Origin: Planctomycetota bacterium
GTDB taxonomy: Bacteria; Planctomycetota; JAJSAM01; JAJVHW01
Reading direction: 5' to 3'
Length of the DNA stretch: 64,000 nt
NCBI GenBank assembly: GCA_024280885.1
Contig: JAJRPF010000014.1
Span: 120,286 to 184,285 of the forward strand
Shown here: positions 1-8,108 of the stretch, piece by piece
Position numbering within the stretch: the first letter of the stretch is position 1
How the letters are laid out: every line of letters starts with the position of its first letter
The notes under the pieces: model-generated
What the model was told of the DNA's origin: nothing
Databases searched by the model: none
What the model saw: the letters and a program-made list of their open reading frames with translations, nothing else
Program-made: the position numbers and the translations under genes

Positions 1-1
1 G

Positions 2-1315
2 TTCCGTTGCGCGCTGACGACCCCCTCGGCGTTTGCCGGCGCCCTGCGCGACCACTACGGCATCGATGCTAGCGCTGTCACGGAGTTTGCCGGTCTTCAA
101 GCCCGTGCCGAGCCCGACGAGGACGAGGAGGACGACGCCCCGATCATCCGCTTGGTGAATAAGATCCTCGAAGACGCACTTGCTCAGCGCGCGTCCGATA
201 TTCACATCGAGCCATTCGCGGATCACCTGCGCGTGCGCTATCGGATCGATGGCTACTGCCAGGTCCAGGACAGCCCGCCGCGCCACCTCGCCGCCGCGCT
301 CCTGTCGCGCGTGAAATTGATGGCCGGCATGGACATCTCCGAGAAGCGCAAGGCGCAGGATGGCCGCATCAATATCAAGCTGCTCGGGCGCGACATCGAC
401 CTGCGCGTGTCGGCGCTCCCCGCGTACCACGGCGAGTCGGTGGTGTGTCGAATTCTCGACCGCGAGCAGGGCTTGATCTCGCTCCCGGCGCTCGGGTTCG
501 CCAGCGAGGACTACCAGCGCTTCTTGAAGATCATCAAGCGGCCGAACGGACTCTTCCTCGTGACCGGGCCCACCGGCTCCGGCAAGACCACGAGCCTCTA
601 TGCGGCGCTACGCGAGTTGAACCGGCCCGACGTCAAGATCATCACGGCCGAGGATCCGGTCGAATACAACCTCTCGGGCATCAATCAGTGCCAGGTGCGG
701 CACAATATCGGGCTCAACTTCTCGCGCATCCTCCGCGCCATGCTGCGCCAGGCGCCCAACATCATTCTGGTGGGTGAGATTCGAGACAAGGAGACCGCCG
801 AGATCGCCATTCAGGCGTCGCTGACCGGTCACCTCGTCTTCTCGACTCTGCACACGAACGATGCGACCTCCGCGCTGACGCGGCTTGTGGATATGGGCGT
901 GAAGCCCTTCCTAGTCTCGACGGCCGTGATGGCGATCATGGCGCAGCGCTTGATTCGCCGGCTGTGCAAGCATTGCAAGGACCCGTACACGCCGTCTGAG
1001 CCCGAACTGCGCAGCCTCGGCATCACGAGCGACTCGCTCGAGGGCGTGACGGTCTACCGTCCGGGCGGCTGTGACGAATGCAGCCAATCCGGCTATCGCG
1101 GACGCGTCGGTGTCTTCGAGCTCTTCCACCTGGACTCGACGATCCGCGAGATGTGCTTCCGCGGCGCCAGTTCGGTGCGCATCCGGGAGCAGGCCAAGAT
1201 CTCTGGCGGGCTCGTTTCCCTCATGGACGACGGCGTCCGCAAGTTCCTGGCCGGTGACACCACGATCGAAGAGGTGTTGACAGTGGCGGTCGCCGGCGAG
1301 TCGGCGGCGGCATGA
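2..1315 (+). CDS. GspE/PilB-family secretion ATPase, 5' end cut by window edge
   Basis: Hexameric cytoplasmic ATPase that powers pseudopilus or type IV pilus assembly. The frame is open from base 2, so the true start lies outside the window; 437 residues are visible. The first ~50 look like the end of a T2SSE N-terminal domain followed by an acidic linker. Then come the N2 domain, Walker A GPTGSGKT (visible residues ~188-195), Walker B ILVGEIRD (~255), the His-box region with FSTLHTNDA, and paired CxxC motifs (CKHC ~322, CDEC ~357) that bind zinc in GspE/PilB. All motor motifs are intact. It is followed by pilT and a second, full-length PilB-type ATPase, so it is one of two PilB-like paralogues here. 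Whether it serves a type II secretion system or the pilus cannot be told from sequence. Confidence 0.93.
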   Translation, partial: FRCALTTPSAFAGALRDHYGIDASAVTEFAGLQARAEPDEDEEDDAPIIRLVNKILEDALAQRASDIHIEPFADHLRVRYRIDGYCQVQDSPPRHLAAALLSRVKLMAGMDISEKRKAQDGRINIKLLGRDIDLRVSALPAYHGESVVCRILDREQGLISLPALGFASEDYQRFLKIIKRPNGLFLVTGPTGSGKTTSLYAALRELNRPDVKIITAEDPVEYNLSGINQCQVRHNIGLNFSRILRAMLRQAPNIILVGEIRDKETAEIAIQASLTGHLVFSTLHTNDATSALTRLVDMGVKPFLVSTAVMAIMAQRLIRRLCKHCKDPYTPSEPELRSLGITSDSLEGVTVYRPGGCDECSQSGYRGRVGVFELFHLDSTIREMCFRGASSVRIREQAKISGGLVSLMDDGVRKFLAGDTTIEEVLTVAVAGESAAA

Positions 1316-1418
1316 CCTCGCCTCCCTGATCGACGCCTCTCATCCACGCTCCTGATCGACCCGGGGCGATCGGTCGTCGGACTCCGGCACTTCCCGCATA
1401 CGAGCAGCCCCAGCGCAC

Positions 1419-1452
1419 TCACACAGCGAAACCCACACAGCGAAACTCACAC
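1419..1452. repeat. 14-bp tandem repeat, 2.4 copies, abutting the pilT start
   Basis: Units tcacacagcgaaac (1419-1432) and ccacacagcgaaac (1433-1446) are followed by a partial copy tcacac (1447-1452) that runs directly into the pilT ATG. The repeat occupies the place where a Shine-Dalgarno sequence would sit, and none is visible. Confidence 0.9.
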
Positions 1453-2607
1453 ATGGCCTACGACATCTTTCAGTTGATGGACTTCATCCACAAGCAGGGC
1501 GGCTCCGATCTCCACCTCGCTGTCGGACGTCCGCCCACGATCCGCCTGAACGGCAGCCTGCGTTCGCTCAAGACGCCGGATCTGACACCGGATGACACCA
1601 TCCACCTCTCGAATCAGTTGATGCCGCCGCGGATGAAACTCGAGTTCCGCGAGCGCGGCGGCGCCGACTTCAGCTACGACCACGTCGGGAAGTGCCGCTT
1701 TCGCGCCGCGGTCTACCGACAGAAGGGCTGCGTCGGTCTGACGCTGCGTCTGCTGCCGACGCGCATCCTGTCGTTCGAGGAGATCGGCCTTGCGCCACAA
1801 GTCAAGGCTCTGCTCGAACGGCCGCGCGGCCTGATCCTCGTCACCGGCCCGACCGGTTCGGGGAAGACGACGACGCTGGCGACCATGGTCGATTACCTGA
1901 ACCAGACCTTCGATCATCACATCGTGACGATCGAGGACCCGATCGAGTACTACCACTCGCACGGCAAGTCGATCATCACGCAGCGCGAACTCGGGACGGA
2001 TGTCGGCACCTTCCACGAGGCCATGCGGCGCGTTCTGCGAATGGACCCGGACGTGATCCTGCTCGGCGAGATGCGTGACCTGGAAACGATCTCGACGGCC
2101 ATCACAGCGGCAGAAACCGGCCACCTCGTGCTCGGTACGTTGCACACGACGGGGTCGGCGCGCACGATCGACCGCATCATTGACTCGTTCCCTGCGGACC
2201 AGCAGGAGCAATGTCGCGCGCAGCTCTCCGTCTCGCTCCTGGCCGTGATCTCGCAAGTCCTCATGCCGCGTGCCGACAAGCAGGGAGTCGTCGCCGGGTT
2301 CGAGATCATGATGATGACGCCTGCCGTCGAGAACCACATTCGCAAGAATGAGACGTTCAAGATCAAGAGCACGCTGCAGACCTCGAAGAGCCAGGGGATG
2401 ACGCTTCTCGACGATCACCTCTGGGACTACTACTCGAAGGGCATCATCTCGAAGGAAACGATGATCCAGAAGTGCCAGGACCCGAAGGAGATGCAGCAGA
2501 AGCTCGACTTCGACCAACTCGGCGGCGGGTCGGATGGCGGCAACGGCGACTCCGGGTCATCCGGATCGTCCGGAGGCGGTCTCTTCGGTCGCAAGAAGGG
2601 CGGTTGA
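1453..2607 (+). CDS. pilT: Twitching motility / pilus retraction ATPase PilT
   Basis: Cytoplasmic hexameric ATPase that depolymerises type IV pili. The 384-residue protein begins with a typical PilT start (MAYDIFQLMDF...GGSDLHLAVG). It has Walker A GPTGSGKTTT (~131-140), Walker B VILLGEMRD (~201) and the His-box segment LGTLHTTGSARTIDR. It is slightly longer than usual PilT because of a Gly/Ser-rich tail from ~357 to the end that finishes in FGRKKGG. It lies 137 bases after the first ATPase and three bases before the next one. The ATG at 1453 has no Shine-Dalgarno sequence and is preceded by a tandem repeat. PilT assignment is firm; PilU is a less likely alternative. Confidence 0.95.
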   Translation: MAYDIFQLMDFIHKQGGSDLHLAVGRPPTIRLNGSLRSLKTPDLTPDDTIHLSNQLMPPRMKLEFRERGGADFSYDHVGKCRFRAAVYRQKGCVGLTLRLLPTRILSFEEIGLAPQVKALLERPRGLILVTGPTGSGKTTTLATMVDYLNQTFDHHIVTIEDPIEYYHSHGKSIITQRELGTDVGTFHEAMRRVLRMDPDVILLGEMRDLETISTAITAAETGHLVLGTLHTTGSARTIDRIIDSFPADQQEQCRAQLSVSLLAVISQVLMPRADKQGVVAGFEIMMMTPAVENHIRKNETFKIKSTLQTSKSQGMTLLDDHLWDYYSKGIISKETMIQKCQDPKEMQQKLDFDQLGGGSDGGNGDSGSSGSSGGGLFGRKKGG

Positions 2608-2610
2608 TCC

Positions 2611-4278
2611 GTGGCTCCGCGCAAACAACTCCTCGGGCAGATCATCAAGGGCCTCGCCACCGGCGTACACGAAGGGATGATCCAAGAAGCGCTCATGACG
2701 CAGAAGCAGGAGGGCGGCCAGATCGGCCAGATCCTCGTGCGGATGGGGCATGTCACCGACGCGCAGCTGACGCTCGCGCTGGGGATGCAGGCGGGACTCG
2801 AGGTCGTCGACCTTGACGCGACTCCCCCCGACCCCGCTCTGGTCGCGCAGATCGATCACGCAATGGCGGAGATGTTCGCCGTCTGCCCCGTGCGCATGGA
2901 AGGCGACAAGATGGTCGTCGCAGTCAGCAACCCGCAGAACCTCTCCGTTCTGGATGACCTGCGCTTCGTGCTGAATTGTGAGCTCGTGCCAGCGCTGGCG
3001 GACGAGGCGCAGATCAAGCGCGCGATCAAGGGTGGGGCGGGCGACGACTCGGAGGCCACGGCACGTGCCGCGGCCGCGGCCCTCGAAGAGGGCGGAGCCG
3101 ACGACGCCAACGCCGCCCCGGTCATCAAGTTGCTGCAGTACATCATCTTGCAGGCCGTGAAGGACAAGGCGTCCGACATCCATCTCGAACCCTTCGAGAC
3201 GGACTTCAAGGTGCGCTATCGCGTGGACGGCGTGCTCTACGAACTCGAGCCGCCCCCGCCGCACCTCGCCACCGCGCTGATCAGCCGCGTGAAGGTGATG
3301 TCGGGGCTCGACATCGCGGAAACGCGTATGCCGCAGGACGGGCGCGTGGATATGAACATCGGTGGGCGCAGCGTCGACTTGCGTATCTCGACGCTCCCAA
3401 CCATGTTCGGTGAGAGCTGCGTGATGCGTGTCCTCGACCGCAGCGTGATCGCGCTCGATCTCGAGCAGGTGGGCATGCGCCCAGACGAACTGGCGGACTT
3501 CCGGCGGCTGATCTCCATGCCGCACGGGATCGTCCTGGTAACCGGGCCGACGGGCTCCGGCAAGACCACCACGCTCTACTCGGCGCTCAACGAGGCCAAC
3601 GATCCGGCGACGAAGATCATCACCACCGAGGACCCGGTCGAGTACGACCTCGACGGGATCATCCAGGTGCAGGTGAACGAGGAATCTGGCCTGACGTACG
3701 GGCGCGCGCTGCGTTCGATCCTGCGCCAGGACCCGGACGTGATCCTCGTGGGGGAGATTCGCGACAAGGAAACGTCAGCGATCGCCATCGAGGCTGCGTT
3801 GACCGGCCACCTCGTGTTCTCGACCGTGCACACGAACGACGCTCCCTTGGCCGTGACACGCATGATCGACCTCGGTGTCGAGCCGTTCCTGCTGTCTGCG
3901 ACGCTCGCGGCGATCGTCGCTCAGCGACTCGTGCGCAAGGTGTGCACCAACTGCAAGGTGATGTACGACCCGTCCGACGACGTCCTCATGGAGTTGGGTC
4001 TGACGCCCGCCGACGTGACCGGGAAACAGTTCGCGTACGGCAAGGGCTGCGACGCCTGTCACTTCACCGGGTTCAGGGGCCGCACGGCGATCTTCGAGAC
4101 CCTGCACATGTCGGATCGCGTCCGCGAGTTGATCATGGACGGCGCGGCGACGGACAAGCTGCGGAGCATTGCCAAGGAGCAAGGGATGCGCACGCTGCGC
4201 GACTCCGGGCTGCTCGCGATCTTCGACGGACTGACGACGGTCGAGGAAGTCCTGCGCGAGACGATCGGGGTCATGTAG
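2611..4278 (+). CDS. pilB: Type IV pilus assembly / type II secretion ATPase PilB (GspE)
   Basis: Extension ATPase of the pilus machine, 555 residues, a normal full length for PilB. An N-terminal T2SSE_N/MshEN-type domain (~12-140) is followed by an Ala/Glu-rich linker (~145-165), the N2 domain with SDIHLEP, Walker A GPTGSGKTTT (~311), Walker B VILVGEIRD (~377), FSTVHTNDA, and zinc CxxC pairs CTNC (~444) and CDAC (~480). It starts with GTG three bases after the pilT stop, so the two are co-transcribed and probably translationally coupled. It resembles the truncated ATPase at the window start but is clearly divergent, so it is a paralogue rather than a recent duplicate. Confidence 0.95.
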   Translation: MAPRKQLLGQIIKGLATGVHEGMIQEALMTQKQEGGQIGQILVRMGHVTDAQLTLALGMQAGLEVVDLDATPPDPALVAQIDHAMAEMFAVCPVRMEGDKMVVAVSNPQNLSVLDDLRFVLNCELVPALADEAQIKRAIKGGAGDDSEATARAAAAALEEGGADDANAAPVIKLLQYIILQAVKDKASDIHLEPFETDFKVRYRVDGVLYELEPPPPHLATALISRVKVMSGLDIAETRMPQDGRVDMNIGGRSVDLRISTLPTMFGESCVMRVLDRSVIALDLEQVGMRPDELADFRRLISMPHGIVLVTGPTGSGKTTTLYSALNEANDPATKIITTEDPVEYDLDGIIQVQVNEESGLTYGRALRSILRQDPDVILVGEIRDKETSAIAIEAALTGHLVFSTVHTNDAPLAVTRMIDLGVEPFLLSATLAAIVAQRLVRKVCTNCKVMYDPSDDVLMELGLTPADVTGKQFAYGKGCDACHFTGFRGRTAIFETLHMSDRVRELIMDGAATDKLRSIAKEQGMRTLRDSGLLAIFDGLTTVEEVLRETIGVM

Positions 4279-4573
4279 TCGCGACCGTCTGCGTGGACGC
4301 CGCGACGGACGTCCATCGGTGCGCTCGTGCGCTCGATAATGTGTACCTACCCGTTCACGGGTGCGCGTGTGAACAGGCTCAGAACCAGGCTCAGCGCCCG
4401 CGTCACGGCGAGAAGCGGACGCAGAGTCGGATCAACACGAAGTTTCCGCGTGCCGACAGGCACCGACCGGCTGTACATTCTCGGGCGACGTTGGGAAGGC
4501 ACTCGCTGGCACCGGTCGCTTCCGTTGTGGAAGCGTCTCGAATGCGGCTGGCGTAGGCATATGGGAGGTGCAG
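4279..4573. other. 295-bp gap between pilB and pilC
   Basis: No credible reading frame. It contains a weak near-duplication (gaacaggctca at 4371-4381 and gaaccaggctca at 4382-4393). It could hold a promoter for pilC, but no -10/-35 pair is convincing. Confidence 0.5.
4564..4568 (+). promoter_or_regulatory. Ribosome binding site fixing the pilC start
   Basis: GGAGG lies five bases before ATG 4574. This favours that ATG over the in-frame GTG at 4568, which overlaps the site itself. Confidence 0.75.
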
Positions 4574-5704
4574 ATGGCACCGAAGGCTTCTGCTGCTGGC
4601 GGCGGTAAGGCGATGGGGACGAAGACTCGCGTCAGCGACAAGGTCCTGACTGACTTCACCTCGAATCTCGCCGTGCTCCAGGACGCGGGGCTGCCCATCG
4701 TCCGATCACTGAAGATTCTCGAGGGCCAGACGAAGGTCGGGCCCTTCAAGAAGACGCTGATGGGGGTCTACGAAGACGTGGAAGCGGGCAACTCGTTGTC
4801 CGAGGCCATGTCCAAGCATCCCGGGGTCTTCGACTCGCTCTACACCAACATGGTCAAGGCGGGCGAGGCTGGCGGTATCCTCGACACGATCCTGCAGCGC
4901 CTGGCTGAGTTCAAAGAGAAGAGCCAGAGGCTGAAGACGAAGGTGACGGGGGCGATGTTCTATCCCGTCGTCGTCACGATCGTTGCGACCGGTTTGCTCG
5001 GGTTCATCATGGTGTTTGTGGTGCCCAAGTTCAAGACGGTCTACGCCACGCTGCAAACCGCGGACGGCAAGGCACTAGAGTTGCCGCAGATCACGCAGTT
5101 GCTTCTCGGTTTCGCGGAGTGGCTGCTTCACGGGACCGAGACCGTGAAGGTGCCCGGCCTCGTCATCTTGCCTATCGTGGCGGTGATTTTCGTCCTTCTC
5201 CTGAAGGCGTTCTCCAAGACCAATGGTGGCAGGAGTTTCCTGCACCGGTTGGCGCTCCAGACTCCGATCCTCGGCCCCGTGGTCAAGATGACGATCGTCG
5301 CGCGGTTCACGCGCACCCTCGGCACGCTGCTCAACTCCGGTGTTCCGATCCTTGAGGCGCTGAACATCTGCCGCGGCTCGATCGGCAACGTCCACCTACA
5401 GGCCGCGCTCAAGAAGGTGCATGACGCCATCAAAGAAGGCGAGACCATGGCGGAACCGCTCGGCAAGAGTGGCATCTTCGATGACATGGTCGTCAACATG
5501 ATTGACGTCGGTGAGGAAACGGGTGAACTCGACAAGATGCTCATCCGCATCGCAGACAACTACGACGAGCAGGTGGACGTCAAGCTGAACGCGCTGATTT
5601 CCATCCTGGAGCCACTGCTGATCGTCGTCATGGGCGGCATCGTGGCGGTGATCGTCTCTGCGATCTTCCTGCCGATGCTCAAGATCGTCGAGTCGATCGG
5701 CTGA
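4574..5704 (+). CDS. pilC: Pilus inner-membrane platform protein PilC (GspF family)
   Basis: Polytopic inner-membrane platform that couples the PilB/PilT motors to pilin assembly. The 376-residue protein has the duplicated T2SSF cytoplasmic domains (~15-130 and ~220-340). The repeat signature appears as AVLQDAGLPIVRSLKIL in the first copy and GTLLNSGVPILEALNI in the second. Three membrane segments are visible at ~130-153, ~190-213 and ~345-370. It is at the end of the motor gene run, 295 bases after pilB, and is followed by a strong hairpin. The name could equally be gspF; the adjacent PilT supports pilC. Confidence 0.93.
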   Translation: MAPKASAAGGGKAMGTKTRVSDKVLTDFTSNLAVLQDAGLPIVRSLKILEGQTKVGPFKKTLMGVYEDVEAGNSLSEAMSKHPGVFDSLYTNMVKAGEAGGILDTILQRLAEFKEKSQRLKTKVTGAMFYPVVVTIVATGLLGFIMVFVVPKFKTVYATLQTADGKALELPQITQLLLGFAEWLLHGTETVKVPGLVILPIVAVIFVLLLKAFSKTNGGRSFLHRLALQTPILGPVVKMTIVARFTRTLGTLLNSGVPILEALNICRGSIGNVHLQAALKKVHDAIKEGETMAEPLGKSGIFDDMVVNMIDVGEETGELDKMLIRIADNYDEQVDVKLNALISILEPLLIVVMGGIVAVIVSAIFLPMLKIVESIG

Positions 5705-5744
5705 TCGAGAGCTGAAGCAGAGATCGCTCGTACTTCGAGATCTC

Positions 5745-5776
5745 GCGCCCCGCGCGGCCTTGGCCGCGCGGGGCGC
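5745..5776 (+). terminator. GC-rich hairpin downstream of pilC
   Basis: Perfect 15-base inverted repeat: arms 5745-5759 (gcgccccgcgcggcc) and 5762-5776 with only two bases between, 41 bases after the pilC stop. There is no T-tract, so termination is inferred from position and stem strength. Confidence 0.6.
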
Positions 5777-5781
5777 ATCGA

Positions 5782-5830
5782 TTCACACGGCATCGGTTCA
5801 TACTCGGCACGTGTTCATACCTGGCATCCA
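5782..5830. repeat. Degenerate 15-17-bp tandem triplication
   Basis: Three diverged units: ttcacacggcatcgg (5782-5796), ttcatactcggcacgtg (5797-5813) and ttcatacctggcatcca (5814-5830). It lies between the pilC hairpin and the histidine kinase gene. Confidence 0.6.
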
Positions 5831-5911
5831 CTCGTGAGGCGCGGACAGCCCACAGACTCCAGCCTGCTTCGTGCTACGCCGTGCGCGCGGCAGTAGCCTG
5901 AGACAGTAGTC

Positions 5912-7393
5912 ATGACCCTCCGCTCACGTCTCTTCGGTGCCATCGGGATCACGCTGTCCGTGATCCTGACTGTCCTCGTCATCGTGACGCTGCTGCTCGA
6001 GTCGAGCCGCGTGCAGCAGGTGCGCGATGTTCACGAGTCCTCGATCGAGTTCGCGACGAGCCTCGCCAATCGCGTCCCCGCGGAGCGGTATCCGGACACG
6101 CTGCTCTTTCGCGGCGCAAGTGGTCTGCATCCCAGCCTGCAGTCGCTCACGGTGTTCACCGACATGAGTGATGGGGAACTGGAGCTCACGCAGGACTATG
6201 GCCGACTCGCGAGCGACGCGGAGCACCGTGCACGGGCGCTGACTCTGGTGCGGCGTGTGTTCGAGAGCGACGGCGAGGTCGAGCGCGATGGGCTCTCCGT
6301 CGCTGTACGCGTTCCCCGCAGCCGTGGCGGCATTCCCACGGGCTCGGGGCGCCCCCGGGTGGCGTTGCTGGAGTTTCGCCCACTCGAACTCGACCCGGTG
6401 ACGGTCAGCCGTGTCACCTTTCTCGTGATCGTCGCCGCGGGGCTGGTCCTGCTGATGGGCATCTGGCTGATCGTTGACCGCGTCGTGGCGCGGCCGTTGC
6501 GCGACGTCGTCCGTGGCGCGCAACGCGTGGCTGACGGCGAGTACGGCGAGTTGGTCCGGCACGAGGGGGCCGACGACGAGATCCAGAAAGTGGTCGCCTC
6601 GTTCAACGCGATGATGCTCGAACTCGGCATGCTGCACGAGCGCATGCAGGACCGGATCGGCGAGGCGCTGCGTCGGGCGCATCGGACGCAGGAGTCGCTC
6701 GTCATCGCGCAGCGACTTGCTGCCCCCGGCACGCTCGCGGCGGGTATCGCACACGAGGTCAACAATCCGCTCGGCGGCATGCTGAATGCCGTGCGGTCCC
6801 TGCGCACGAAGGAGATGACCGAAGAGCGTCGCGAGGAGTACCTGGAGCTCGTCGAGGACGGGCTCAAGCGGATCCAGGCCACGGTTGCGAAGATCCTGCG
6901 TTTCACCCCGCACAAGGTCTCGCCCCAACCGCTGGACCTTGCGGATGTAGTGCCACCCGCGCTCGCGCTCGTCGGGCATCGCGTCGAGCGCGAGGAGATC
7001 GCGGTGGAGTGGAGCCCGCCGGCCGACGCGGCGATGGTCTTCGGGGACTTCTACGAGTTGCAGCAGGCGTTGCTCAACGTCATGCTCAACTCGCTGGACG
7101 CGATTGGCGAGGCTGGACGTGACGACCCGCGACTCGTCATTGAACTCGAGATCGAAGCCGAGACCGTGACGCTCAAGGTCACGGACAACGGCACGGGGAT
7201 GGACCCTGCCGATGTCCCGCGCGCGTTCGACCTCTTCTTCACGACGAAGGAGCAGGGCAAGGGCACCGGGCTCGGGCTCGCGACCGTGCACAAGATCCTG
7301 GACGACCATGGTGGTCGAGTCGCGCTGATCCCGCACGCGGGCGAGGGGCTGGAAGTCGTCTTCGTGTTGCCGCGCCTCGCGGGCAGCGTGTGA
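5912..7393 (+). CDS. Membrane sensor histidine kinase (HAMP, HisKA, HATPase), orphan
   Basis: Two-component sensor, 493 residues. TM1 ~9-30, an extracytoplasmic sensor region ~31-165 with no recognised fold, TM2 ~168-190, HAMP ~190-240, a short coiled linker, H-box AAGIAHEVNNP (His ~281), N-box NVMLNSLDAIGE (~388), G1 DNGTGMDP (~425) and G2 GKGTGLGLA (~449). The H-box and kinase core resemble the NtrB/AtoS class, whose partners are often sigma-54 activators. No response regulator gene is adjacent: the neighbours are pilC upstream and small envelope-type genes downstream. The sensed signal cannot be read from sequence. Confidence 0.92.
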   Translation: MTLRSRLFGAIGITLSVILTVLVIVTLLLESSRVQQVRDVHESSIEFATSLANRVPAERYPDTLLFRGASGLHPSLQSLTVFTDMSDGELELTQDYGRLASDAEHRARALTLVRRVFESDGEVERDGLSVAVRVPRSRGGIPTGSGRPRVALLEFRPLELDPVTVSRVTFLVIVAAGLVLLMGIWLIVDRVVARPLRDVVRGAQRVADGEYGELVRHEGADDEIQKVVASFNAMMLELGMLHERMQDRIGEALRRAHRTQESLVIAQRLAAPGTLAAGIAHEVNNPLGGMLNAVRSLRTKEMTEERREEYLELVEDGLKRIQATVAKILRFTPHKVSPQPLDLADVVPPALALVGHRVEREEIAVEWSPPADAAMVFGDFYELQQALLNVMLNSLDAIGEAGRDDPRLVIELEIEAETVTLKVTDNGTGMDPADVPRAFDLFFTTKEQGKGTGLGLATVHKILDDHGGRVALIPHAGEGLEVVFVLPRLAGSV

Positions 7394-7489
7394 TCCTCGC
7401 GCCAGGGTCCAGCGCCCGGAAGCGCGACACGATCGTGACCTGGGGCGGTTAGCCTGGGATCGCGGCCTGAATGCCTGAGCATGCGTCGC

Positions 7490-7494
7490 GGAGG
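7490..7494 (+). promoter_or_regulatory. Ribosome binding site for the 151-residue protein
   Basis: GGAGG with a six-base spacer before ATG 7501. It supports this start over the in-frame ATG at 7471. Confidence 0.75.
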
Positions 7495-7500
7495 AGAACC

Positions 7501-7956
7501 ATGCGAGACATCCGCAACTACATCATCGCCGGCCTCGGTCTGGGCTGCGCTTTCCTGCTTGGAACCGTTGCCGGGGGACCGGGTGAGCCAGCCTGGGCAC
7601 AACAGGCAGGTGGTGCCGGGAGCTATGGATCCGCCACCGTCGCGTCGAACGGGCGCTTCATTGCAGCCACCGGGTCGGTCGGCAGCGGCATGAGTGTCCT
7701 GTGGCTCATCGACACCGAAGCCCGCAGGCTCGTCGTCTATGGCACGAGTGCGATGGGGAAAAGTGTTGAGCTGCGTGCTGCACGAAACATAGAGTGGGAT
7801 CTCAGGCTCAACGAATACAACGACGACTCGCAGTACATGGCCGAGGACCTGAAGCGTCTTTCCCAGCGGCAGAAGGCGAAGAAGGCTCCCGATGGGGGAG
7901 CTGCCGATGCCGAGAAGGCACCTGAAAAGGGTGCCAAAAACGAGAAGGACGACTAG
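7501..7956 (+). CDS. Small membrane-anchored or exported protein of unknown function
   Basis: I do not recognise the family. The 151-residue protein opens with a hydrophobic segment (~7-27, YIIAGLGLGCAFLLGTVAGG) that is either an uncleaved anchor or a signal peptide ending near AWAQQ. A compact ~75-residue domain follows that looks beta-rich (GSATVASNGRFIAATGSV, MSVLWLIDTEARRLVVYG). The tail is charged and Lys/Ala/Asp-rich (~118-151). The next gene downstream, in the same direction, encodes a membrane-tethered helix-turn-helix protein. The start at 7501 is chosen from the strong ribosome binding site. Confidence 0.75.
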   Translation: MRDIRNYIIAGLGLGCAFLLGTVAGGPGEPAWAQQAGGAGSYGSATVASNGRFIAATGSVGSGMSVLWLIDTEARRLVVYGTSAMGKSVELRAARNIEWDLRLNEYNDDSQYMAEDLKRLSQRQKAKKAPDGGAADAEKAPEKGAKNEKDD

Positions 7957-8005
7957 GGCACCGACCGTGTATGATCCGCGCTGACTGATCCTGGGCTGTT
8001 GCACC

Positions 8006-8043
8006 GTGAGAGTGGGCAGTGACTGTGAGAGTCGGCAGTGATC
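8006..8043. repeat. 19-bp tandem duplication upstream of the HTH gene
   Basis: Unit gtgagagtgggcagtgact (8006-8024) is followed by gtgagagtcggcagtgatc (8025-8043). The copies differ at two or three positions. Confidence 0.88.
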
Positions 8044-8095
8044 GGGCGAGTGCGATCTGGCGACTGGTAATTGACGGGTCGATTGACGATCCGCC

Positions 8096-8100
8096 GGAGG
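8096..8100 (+). promoter_or_regulatory. Ribosome binding site fixing GTG 8109
   Basis: GGAGG followed by eight bases and GTG 8109. It favours a shorter protein than the in-frame GTG at 8019, which lies inside the tandem repeat. Confidence 0.7.
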
Positions 8101-8108
8101 TAATCAGA

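Noticed and set aside
5924..7336. 470-residue minus-strand frame opposite the histidine kinase
   Set aside because: It is a shadow frame: Arg/His/Asp-rich with no motifs, while the plus-strand product has a full set of kinase motifs.
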